Assembly (NCBI GenBank): GCA_019242065.1
Contig: JAFAWJ010000079.1
Coordinates: 1-5,336 of the forward strand
Direction: 5' to 3'
Source: Chloroflexota bacterium
GTDB taxonomy: Bacteria > Chloroflexota > UBA6077 > CF-72
DNA: 5,336 nucleotides
The translations under genes and the position numbers were made by a program. Each line of letters begins with the position of its first letter. Positions within the stretch are counted from its first letter, which is position 1. Shown here in pieces: positions 1 through 5,336 of the stretch. The notes under the pieces are model-generated. The model did not search any database and had not been told where the DNA came from. It saw only the letters and a program-made list of their open reading frames with translations.

Positions 1-738
1 CATGATGAACGCCAGGAGCAGGCTGCCAAGGTCGTTGAAGAGCTCCGGAGTTAGCATGCGGTCGAGGCTCGTGCGCGCTCCAAACAGTGCCAGGAACGCG
101 GTCCCCAGGGCCAACGCCAGCAGCATGTCGCCCATTGCCACCATCGGCGGGTACATCGTGGAATACCAGTCGGCGTCGAGCGACATCAACCAGTCTATCG
201 CTGCAAACGTGACGGTGAAACCAAGAATTATCGCGGCTACGACGCTCAGACGCTGGAGCCTGCGCAGGATCAGCGGGTCGTCGCCGCGATCTTGCGCGAG
301 GGACCAGCGGCGGATCAAGTAGCCAAGCACGACCCAGGTCACCAGGTACACCGCCGAGCGAATTATGAAGAACGGAACGTTCAGATACACCGCTTTGTGC
401 TGGAGGACCGCGTCGGCGGCCACCGCGTCCGGACGTGCCCAGGCGTACAGGTACGGCAACCCGAAAAGGATTGGAACGAACAGGACAGCCATCAGCGGGA
501 GCGTGGCGGTACCCGCCTCGAACACTCGCCGCGTTGCCAAGCCCCACTTCCCACCTGTAAGAAACTGGGTGAGGAGTACGCCAATCGAGCCAAGCGCCAG
601 TCCAACCCAGAACGTGTAGCCGAACAGGTAGGCTCGAAAGAAATTCTCGGCGTTGTCGTAGCCAAGCGCGAGCGTGGCTACCAGACCCAGGACGCCGACC
701 ACCAGCGCGGTGAGTGTCCATCGCCGAGCGATGCTCAC
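1..738 (-). CDS. actF: ActF, NrfD-like integral membrane subunit of Alternative Complex III (3' end cut by window edge)
   Basis: ActF is the second large membrane subunit of ACIII, distantly related to ActC, and thought to contribute to the membrane core and possibly to proton movement. Reading from the GTG at 738, all 246 codons are open to the left edge, with no stop. The family is usually about 400 residues, so a bit more than half is present. Hydrophobic segments lie at about 8-27, 34-60, 76-100, 118-142, 162-182 and 200-219, and a seventh begins at about 236. Recognisable family segments are FLTGGKWG (59-66), FEAGTATLPLMAVLFVPI (73-90), HKAVYLNVPFF (114-124), the hallmark DWLMSLDADWYSTMY (182-196), and NDLGSLLLAF (235-244). 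The GTG start overlaps the actE stop as GTGA and has a GGAG Shine-Dalgarno 8 nt upstream (747-750), which supports the start. actG or cytochrome oxidase genes may lie beyond the left edge; that is inference. Confidence 0.95.
   Translation of the reverse strand, partial: MSIARRWTLTALVVGVLGLVATLALGYDNAENFFRAYLFGYTFWVGLALGSIGVLLTQFLTGGKWGLATRRVFEAGTATLPLMAVLFVPILFGLPYLYAWARPDAVAADAVLQHKAVYLNVPFFIIRSAVYLVTWVVLGYLIRRWSLAQDRGDDPLILRRLQRLSVVAAIILGFTVTFAAIDWLMSLDADWYSTMYPPMVAMGDMLLALALGTAFLALFGARTSLDRMLTPELFNDLGSLLLAFIM
719..733 (-). repeat. 6-bp inverted repeat in the first codons of actF
   Basis: CATCGC and GCGATG are perfect complements around a 3-nt loop (TCG in the mRNA). The stem starts 2 nt after the GTGA overlap, in codons 2-7 of actF. 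A small hairpin here could affect initiation at the GTG, but a 6-bp repeat may easily be chance. Confidence 0.25.
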
Positions 739-1319
739 GGCTGCTGCTCCAATTGCGTTTGCTGGTCAGGTGGAACGTCGTCGAGGGTGGCGTTCTGGCT
801 GAGCTGCAGCGCTCGGATGTACGCGATGATGGCCCATCGGTCCTGAACGGGTATCTGCGCGGCGTAGCTCGGCATCGCGCCGAAGCCGTTGCTCACCACG
901 TCGAAGAAGTGGCCAACGGGTGCCTGGCGTAAAGAATCCGAATTGTACGAGGGCGGTGGGTTGAAGCCCCGCTGGACGACGAGTCCGTCGCCATCCCCGG
1001 TGTAGCCGTGACAGGGGGCGCAGTAGATTTCGAATCGGTCGCGGCCGCGGTCCAGCACGTCGCGGGTAATCGGAAAGGGGAACTGAGTACTGTCCTGACC
1101 ACTGGCGTCTTTGCCGGTGAAGAGCAGCGTGTCGTCTTGCGTGTGCCCGCTGGCGACTGTGTCCGCGGGTATGGGTCTGGCGGAACTGCCATCGCTGAAG
1201 AAGTCACTGGCGGTGTACGGGCGGTTGTAGGGTTGCACCGCCATCTTCTGGGTGCAGCCGACCATCAACAGGACCAGGCCCAGCAGCGCGGCCGCTCCAC
1301 CGACCTTACGCCATAACAT
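735..1319 (-). CDS. actE: ActE, lipid-anchored monohaem cytochrome c of Alternative Complex III
   Basis: ActE is the periplasmic (outer-face) cytochrome c subunit that receives electrons within ACIII and can pass them to a soluble cytochrome or a terminal oxidase. The 194-residue product begins MLWRK, followed by a hydrophobic stretch and the lipobox LMVGC, so Cys22 should become the lipidated N-terminus. After a polar linker of about 75 residues comes the haem-attachment site CAPCH (100-104), followed by GYTGDGDG. GAMPSY supplies Met149 as the likely sixth haem ligand, and the domain ends with the usual RWAIIAYIRALQ helix (161-172). A Gln/Asp-rich tail closes the protein. The ATG at 1319 is chosen because it puts the signal peptide at the N-terminus and has a GAGGT Shine-Dalgarno 5 nt upstream. 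The frame can be extended to 1427, but that adds 36 Arg/Ser-rich residues read from inside actD. The gene overlaps actD by 14 nt and actF by 4 nt. Confidence 0.96.
   Translation of the reverse strand: MLWRKVGGAAALLGLVLLMVGCTQKMAVQPYNRPYTASDFFSDGSSARPIPADTVASGHTQDDTLLFTGKDASGQDSTQFPFPITRDVLDRGRDRFEIYCAPCHGYTGDGDGLVVQRGFNPPPSYNSDSLRQAPVGHFFDVVSNGFGAMPSYAAQIPVQDRWAIIAYIRALQLSQNATLDDVPPDQQTQLEQQP
747..750 (-). promoter_or_regulatory. Ribosome binding site of actF
   Basis: The minus strand reads GGAG here, 8 nt before the GTG at 738-736, inside the last codons of actE. It supports the non-ATG start of actF. Confidence 0.65.
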
Positions 1320-1884
1320 CGCTGACCTCGCGTGCCGCCAGCTCGCCCAGGAGCTGGCGGGTACCATCCGCGTCGAACCGCGGATCGCGCGCTTCGATGC
1401 ACAGGAAGAAGCGGTCGCGGCTCGCACGAGCGAACGCTTCGACGTTGAAGACCGGATGGTACGGCTCGGGGTGCCCGTTCAAAATGAGCAGCCCGAACAG
1501 CAGTGACAGCGCGGAGAACAGCACGCCCATCTCGAACGTCACGGGGATGAACGACGGCCAGCTATTGAGTGGCCGGCCACCGACGTCCATTGGGAGCGAG
1601 ATGGTGTGGATGAAAAACTGCATGCCATAGCCGAGCACCGCGCCGAACATGCCACCGAACAGTCCGATCAGCGGCACCGCTTTAGGCCGAAACCCGAGGG
1701 CGTCGCTCAGGCCCTCAACTGGAAACGGGGCGTAGGCATCCATCGCGCGATAGCCGGCGAGGTATGCGCCCCGCGTGGCATGCACGAGCTGCTCCGGAGT
1801 GTCGAACTCGGCCAGTACGCCGTAGAGACGTGGCGCGTCGTATTCCGCTTCGGCCGGCTGGATTGGCTCGGGTACGACGACCAT
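1306..1884 (-). CDS. actD: ActD, DUF3341-type membrane subunit of Alternative Complex III
   Basis: This is a small membrane subunit of ACIII with no redox cofactor. It packs against the large membrane proteins; its exact role is unsettled in the family. The 192-residue product has the expected layout: a soluble N-terminal part (LYGVLAEFDTPEQLVHAT, 20-37, and GYRAMDAYAPFPVEGL, 44-59), a Gly-rich membrane helix at about 70-93, the signature GGRPLNSWPSFIPVTFEMG (102-120), a second helix at about 113-135, and a C-terminal soluble part (HPVFNVEAF and RFFLCIEARDPRFD). The ATG start at 1884 has a GAGG Shine-Dalgarno 8 nt upstream (1893-1896), inside the end of actC. The last 14 nt overlap the start of actE, and the last codons contain a strong hairpin (1335-1360). 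There are no Cys motifs for a cluster or haem; the single Cys (162) is probably structural. Confidence 0.94.
   Translation of the reverse strand: MVVVPEPIQPAEAEYDAPRLYGVLAEFDTPEQLVHATRGAYLAGYRAMDAYAPFPVEGLSDALGFRPKAVPLIGLFGGMFGAVLGYGMQFFIHTISLPMDVGGRPLNSWPSFIPVTFEMGVLFSALSLLFGLLILNGHPEPYHPVFNVEAFARASRDRFFLCIEARDPRFDADGTRQLLGELAAREVSDVMA
1325..1329 (-). promoter_or_regulatory. Ribosome binding site of actE
   Basis: The minus strand reads GAGGT here, 5 nt before the ATG at 1319-1317, inside the end of actD. It decides the actE start in favour of the lipoprotein signal-peptide form over the 36-residue longer frame. A strong hairpin ends 5 nt upstream of it. Confidence 0.75.
1335..1360 (-). repeat. 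Perfect 10-bp inverted repeat (mRNA hairpin) just upstream of the actE ribosome binding site
   Basis: The arms CCGCCAGCTC and GAGCTGGCGG are perfect reverse complements separated by 6 nt, and 8 of the 10 pairs are G-C. In the mRNA the stem lies in the actD codons for roughly RQLLGELAA, and its 3' foot is 5 nt before the actE GAGGT. No U-run follows, so it is not an intrinsic terminator. It could slow ribosomes, protect a processed end, or tune actE initiation; these roles are inference. The symmetry itself is certain, but the function is not, because such repeats also arise by chance in GC-rich coding DNA. Confidence 0.5.
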
Positions 1885-1888
1885 GTTC

Positions 1889-3286
1889 TCAGCCTCGCCG
1901 ACTGAGCCACAGCTCGTGGAGCATGCGCCGCATTTCGAATGCGGGAATGACCGGCAGGTAGCGCGCGAACAGGAACATCAGGCTGGCAAACAGGCCCAGG
2001 GTTCCGAGAAGGAAGGACCAGTCCCAGATGGTCGGCGTAAAGACGCCCCACGACGACGGCAAATAGTCGCGCTCCAGACTACCGACGACGATCATGAAAC
2101 GCTCCAGCCACATCCCGATGTTGATGACAATCGAGACCCAGAACAGGAGGAAGGGCGTGGTCCGGACGCGCTTGAACCACAACAGCTGGGTGACGGCCAC
2201 ATTGCACACCAGCACCAGCCAGTACCACAACGCATACGGCCCGAACGCGCGATTCGCGAGCAGCGCGACCTCGAACTCGTTGCCGCTGTACCAGCCGACG
2301 AAGTGTTCGACGACATACGAATAGTCGACGACGAGGCCCGTCACCAGCATGAACTTGGCCATGATGTCGAGGTGGCGCAGCGTGACGAAATCCTGCAGCC
2401 CGTACACGACGCGCAGCGGAATGGAAATCGTGAGCACCATGGCGAACCCCGAAAACAAGGCGCCAGCCACGAAATACGGCGGAAAAATCGTTTCGTGCCA
2501 GCCAACGACGATGCCGACCGCGAAATCAGTGCTGACAACGCTGTGCACCGAGACGACCAGCGGCGTTGCCAGGGCGGCCAGCAGATAGTAAGACTGCTCG
2601 TAACGGTGCCAGTGCCGCGAAGACCCGCGCCAGCCGAGCGCCAGGACGCCATAGACCACTTTCCTGGTTCGGCTGACGGCCCGATCGCGAAGGCTGGCGA
2701 GGTCTGGAACCATGCCGAGGTACCAGAAGATCAGCGAGACCGTGAAGTATGTGCTGACGGCGAAGAAGTCCCAGATCAGTGGACTCCGAAACTGGGGCCA
2801 GACGCCCATCGTAGACGGGTAAGGGATGAGCCAGTAGAAGAACCAGGGACGACCGAGGTGGAACACCGGATACAGGCCAGCCTGGATCACCGCGAAGATC
2901 GTCATCGCCTCGGCAAAGCGATTGATCGACGTTCGCCACTGCTGCTTGAGCAGGAACAGAATGGCGGAGATCAGCGTCCCGGCATGTCCGATACCGATCC
3001 ACCACACGAAACTGGTAATCGCGAAGCCCCAGGCCACCGGAATCATGACGCCCCACTCGCCAATGCCGATCGAGACGAGCACGACGATCGTCAAGAACAG
3101 CACCATCACCAGCACGAGGGCGACCGCGAATCCAGTGCGCCAGGCAGCACGACCCTCGGAGCGCATTACCAGTCCGTCGACGCGGTCGGTGATCGAACCG
3201 TAGCTGTTGTCCGGCCCGAGCAGTGGTGGGAACCCGTGCTCGATGAACGGCTCGGGTGCTTCGACCTGGGCTTCGCCGAGCGTCAC
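1889..3286 (-). CDS. actC: ActC, NrfD/PsrC-type integral membrane subunit of Alternative Complex III
   Basis: ActC is the polytopic membrane subunit that carries the proposed quinol-oxidation site next to the Fe-S domain of ActB. The 465 residues are the normal family length. After a hydrophilic N-terminus with the typical PLLGPDNSYGSITDRV segment (21-36), about ten hydrophobic segments follow, starting near residue 52. Family signatures are IGIGHAGTLISAILFLLKQ (97-115), FHLGRPWFFYWLIPYP (142-157), WDFFAVSTYF (172-181), SVHSVVSTDFA (246-256) and NIGMWLERFMIV (389-400). His101 and Asp173 are candidates for the conserved polar residues near the quinol/proton pathway; that assignment is inference. 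The GTG start at 3286 overlaps the actB stop as GTGA. I see no good Shine-Dalgarno before it, so translation is probably coupled to actB. The next in-frame Met (residue 41, near 3166) would remove conserved N-terminal sequence and is less likely. The actD start follows after 4 nt. Confidence 0.97.
   Translation of the reverse strand: MTLGEAQVEAPEPFIEHGFPPLLGPDNSYGSITDRVDGLVMRSEGRAAWRTGFAVALVLVMVLFLTIVVLVSIGIGEWGVMIPVAWGFAITSFVWWIGIGHAGTLISAILFLLKQQWRTSINRFAEAMTIFAVIQAGLYPVFHLGRPWFFYWLIPYPSTMGVWPQFRSPLIWDFFAVSTYFTVSLIFWYLGMVPDLASLRDRAVSRTRKVVYGVLALGWRGSSRHWHRYEQSYYLLAALATPLVVSVHSVVSTDFAVGIVVGWHETIFPPYFVAGALFSGFAMVLTISIPLRVVYGLQDFVTLRHLDIMAKFMLVTGLVVDYSYVVEHFVGWYSGNEFEVALLANRAFGPYALWYWLVLVCNVAVTQLLWFKRVRTTPFLLFWVSIVINIGMWLERFMIVVGSLERDYLPSSWGVFTPTIWDWSFLLGTLGLFASLMFLFARYLPVIPAFEMRRMLHELWLSRRG
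1893..1896 (-). promoter_or_regulatory. Ribosome binding site of actD
   Basis: The minus strand reads GAGG here, 8 nt before the actD ATG (1882-1884). It sits inside the last codons of actC. It supports this ATG as the actD start and allows re-initiation by ribosomes finishing actC. Confidence 0.7.
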
Positions 3287-5336
3287 GGTGTCGGACCGAT
3301 CGAAGGGTTGGGGTTGGGTACAGTGGCGAGATACGTGGTACGCGGCCTGGTATTGAGGTCGGCCAGCAGCGTGTAGTTTCGCGACAGGTCACGCTGGTGC
3401 GCCACCTGACTGTTCGGATCATTCAGGTTGCCGAACACGATCGCGTTGGTCGGGCACGCCGCCTGGCAAGCGGTCAGCACTTCGCCATCGCGGACAGGCC
3501 GATTCTCCTTCTCGGCTTGAATGCGTCCGGCGCTGATGCGCTGCGTGCAATAGGTGCACTTCTCCATGACGCCGCGACTGCGCACCGTGACCTGCGGATT
3601 GTGCAGCAGTTTTAGAGTAGGAGTGTCATAGTCGCTGAACTGGAAGAAGTTGAAATGGCGGACTTTGTAAGGACAATTGTTGGAGCAATAGCGAGTTCCG
3701 ACGCACCGGTTGTACACCATGTCGTTCAATCCCTCGGTGCTGTGGACTGTCGCGCCGACGGGGCACACCAGCTCGCATGGGGCATCTTCGCACTGCATAC
3801 ATGGAACCAACTGATTCATGATGCGCGGATTCTGGGTGTTGTCGTCGAAGTAGGTATCGACCCGCAGCCAGAGCATGTCCCGCCCGCGGCCGACTTCTTC
3901 TTTGCCGACCACCGGAATGTTGTTTTCGGCCTGACACGCCACGATGCACGCGTTACAGCCCACACACGAGTTCAGGTCGATCACCATGCCCCACTTGTTG
4001 TCGGGATAGGGATACGCCGGGTACAGGGACGCATCTGGCTGCTGCTGACCAACCGCCACAGAATTGCCAGCCGCCTGCAGTTGCTGCTGCGAGGTGGTCA
4101 CCACCAGGTCGTGACCTTCCATGCTGTAGTGGCCCTGGGTTGACACCAGCTGGTGTGTGTCGCCGGTACGCTGCGCCTGGAGACCGGTGCCGAACCACAA
4201 GGTATCCGAGGTCCGCAAAGCATTGGCGTTGAATCCGACAGCCGCGCCCGCGCCTGCGCCCTGCTGGCGGCCGTAGCCGAGCGTCACCGTGAGCGTACCA
4301 TCCGCCTGGCCGGGCAACACCCACACCGGAGCGCGAACAGTTCGGCCACCATAGCTGAGCTCCAGGACGTCCTGCGTCCTGACGCCGAGCTGCCCGGCGG
4401 TGGCCGGACTGATAGTCACGACGTTGTCCCAGCTCAACTTGGTGAGCGGACGTGGCAGCTCCAGCAGCCACCCGTTGGTAGCGAACTGGCCATCGTACAG
4501 CGACGGATCCGGCCGAAAAGCGATTTCGAGCGCGCCGGGTTGTGAGCTCGTGGCGGCGAGTTGGATGCCGGCGGCCCAATTGGAACTGACCGTCGCGTTC
4601 ACGGGCGAAGTCGCAGAGTTAGCGACCACACCGTCGCTCAGGGTCTGGCGCCAGAACGCGTCGAAGTCACCGGCCGGGTGCTGCGTCTGCCAGTAGGTTT
4701 TGACGCTGTCATGGCTGGGAGTAGCCGGAGCGTCGGAAAACGTGGCCAGCACCTCGTGGATGGAGTGCGCCTCGGCGTACAGCGGCGCAATGGTAGGTTG
4801 CAGGATGGTGGTGGTGCCGTCAAAACTGCGCGCGTCGCCCCAGTCCTCGAGTGGATGCAGGGCCGGCACGTGCCACTGACACGCATCCGCTGTCTCGTCC
4901 TCGAACTGTCCGAGGTAGACGGTCGTCCCGACGTGCTGCAGCGCGTCTCCGAACAGGACATCGGCCGGAGCGGAGTACGCCGGATTGCCACCCAGAATCA
5001 CCAGCAGCGCGACCTGGCCAGTGGACATGTCCTCGACCAGTTGCCGCAATGACGACACGTGGTCCACGGCGTCCAGGAGCACCGGACTCGCGTAGTCCAC
5101 GGTCGTTCCAACGCCGCCGAGCGTCGCGTTGATCGCATGCGCCACGGCATGGACTGCCGGTGGTTGAAAATCGCCGGGAATCACCAGCGACGTACGGCCG
5201 TGTCCGCGCAAGTCGTCGGCCAGGGTCGCAAGGAAATCGGGTGGGACTCCCGCGGGCGCCTGGACGACCGGCGCGCCGGTGTTGACACCCAGGGCGCCTG
5301 CCAGCGCGAACGCCAGTGCCTGGATGTCACTTGCGG
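3283..5336 (-). CDS. actB: ActB, iron-sulfur/molybdopterin-like subunit of Alternative Complex III (5' end cut by window edge)
   Basis: This is the peripheral electron-transfer subunit of ACIII, carrying electrons from the membrane quinol site towards the haem subunits. The frame stays open to the right edge and gives 683 residues; family members are usually roughly 950-1050, so about the first third (with any Tat signal) lies outside. The first 400 or so visible residues match the C-terminal half of a molybdopterin-oxidoreductase fold (VILGGNPAYSAPADV, HPLEDWGDARSFDG, and a MopB C-terminal-like part around 4310-4440); in ACIII this domain carries no molybdenum. A Gln/Ala/Pro-rich linker (about 4000-4110) leads to the ferredoxin-like domain. 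That domain has four Cys motifs: CVGCNACIVAC (3934-3966), CMQCEDAPCELVC (3763-3801), CVGTRYCSNNC (3673-3705), and CTYC plus CQAAC (3454-3558). The 15 Cys fit three [4Fe-4S] and one [3Fe-4S] cluster. It ends in a Pro-rich tail (NPNPSIGPTP) and overlaps actC by 4 nt. The TTG at 5211 is internal, not the start. Confidence 0.97.
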   Translation of the reverse strand, partial: ASDIQALAFALAGALGVNTGAPVVQAPAGVPPDFLATLADDLRGHGRTSLVIPGDFQPPAVHAVAHAINATLGGVGTTVDYASPVLLDAVDHVSSLRQLVEDMSTGQVALLVILGGNPAYSAPADVLFGDALQHVGTTVYLGQFEDETADACQWHVPALHPLEDWGDARSFDGTTTILQPTIAPLYAEAHSIHEVLATFSDAPATPSHDSVKTYWQTQHPAGDFDAFWRQTLSDGVVANSATSPVNATVSSNWAAGIQLAATSSQPGALEIAFRPDPSLYDGQFATNGWLLELPRPLTKLSWDNVVTISPATAGQLGVRTQDVLELSYGGRTVRAPVWVLPGQADGTLTVTLGYGRQQGAGAGAAVGFNANALRTSDTLWFGTGLQAQRTGDTHQLVSTQGHYSMEGHDLVVTTSQQQLQAAGNSVAVGQQQPDASLYPAYPYPDNKWGMVIDLNSCVGCNACIVACQAENNIPVVGKEEVGRGRDMLWLRVDTYFDDNTQNPRIMNQLVPCMQCEDAPCELVCPVGATVHSTEGLNDMVYNRCVGTRYCSNNCPYKVRHFNFFQFSDYDTPTLKLLHNPQVTVRSRGVMEKCTYCTQRISAGRIQAEKENRPVRDGEVLTACQAACPTNAIVFGNLNDPNSQVAHQRDLSRNYTLLADLNTRPRTTYLATVPNPNPSIGPTP

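Noticed and set aside
292..846. Plus-strand frame of 184 codons at the left end
   Set aside because: It is antisense to actF and the end of actE, where the minus strand gives recognisable ActF and cytochrome c sequence. It has no domain of its own.
1335..1360. Reading the actD/actE hairpin as a transcription terminator
   Set aside because: No T-run follows on the minus strand, and the downstream genes belong to the same complex.
1320..1427. 36-codon upstream extension of actE
   Set aside because: The added residues are Arg/Ser/Ala-rich shadow of actD and would bury the signal peptide and lipobox. The ATG at 1319 has a good Shine-Dalgarno.
1883..3376. Long plus-strand open frame (497 codons) antisense to actC
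   Set aside because: It is very hydrophilic, rich in D, E, R, Q and H, with no recognisable domain. It is what antisense reading of hydrophobic membrane codons in GC-rich DNA produces. The opposite strand encodes a clear ActC.
2526..3422. Minus-strand frame of 298 codons overlapping actC and the end of actB
   Set aside because: An Arg/Pro/Ser-rich alternative frame lying over two well-supported genes, with no family signature.
4363..4374. 12-nt perfect palindrome (CAGGACGTCCTG) in actB
   Set aside because: It lies within conserved coding sequence (the codons of TQDVLEL), far from any gene junction. A single palindrome of this length is unremarkable.
5209..5211. TTG as the start of actB
   Set aside because: The frame continues open for 41 more codons to the window edge, with sequence that reads as part of the oxidoreductase-like domain. 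The true start lies outside.

Overview
The window is an internal slice of an operon for Alternative Complex III (ACIII). This is the membrane quinol:cytochrome c oxidoreductase that replaces the bc1 complex in many bacteria. All genes lie on the minus strand, so the operon reads from right to left. The order is actB (cut by the right edge), actC, actD, actE, actF (cut by the left edge), which is the canonical ACIII order. The multihaem cytochrome gene actA would be expected just beyond the right edge. The rest of actF, and often cytochrome oxidase genes, would be expected beyond the left edge. Neither can be seen here.

Layout by position: 5336-3283 is the C-terminal two thirds of ActB (degenerate molybdopterin-oxidoreductase-like domain plus iron-sulfur domain). 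3286-1889 is ActC (NrfD/PsrC-type multi-helix membrane protein). 1884-1306 is ActD (DUF3341-type two-helix protein). 1319-735 is ActE (lipid-anchored monohaem cytochrome c). 738-1 is the N-terminal 246 residues of ActF (a second NrfD-like membrane protein). The actF frame is open right up to the edge and has no stop in the window. Coding is essentially continuous: junctions are 4-nt GTGA overlaps (actB/actC, actE/actF), a 4-nt gap (actC/actD) and a 14-nt overlap (actD/actE). There is no intergenic stretch, promoter, terminator, RNA gene, mobile element or CRISPR array in the window.

How the genes work together (family knowledge): quinol is oxidised at the membrane subunit ActC. Electrons pass through the four Fe-S clusters of ActB and the haems of ActA, and then to the ActE haem. 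From there they go to a soluble cytochrome or directly to a terminal oxidase. ActD and ActF complete the membrane part. The visible sequence fits a functional complex: 15 cysteines in four motifs in ActB (three [4Fe-4S] plus one [3Fe-4S]), a CXXCH site and a candidate axial Met in ActE, and the ActC and ActF signature segments.

Organism: a GC-rich bacterium with an aerobic or photosynthetic electron chain using ACIII. Chloroflexota is my first guess from the overall look of the proteins, but Gemmatimonadota, Acidobacteriota and other ACIII-bearing phyla cannot be excluded.

I found no undescribed system. The items most worth a second look are a perfect 10-bp hairpin directly upstream of the actE ribosome binding site, a smaller hairpin just after the actF start, and the tight translational coupling of the whole operon.
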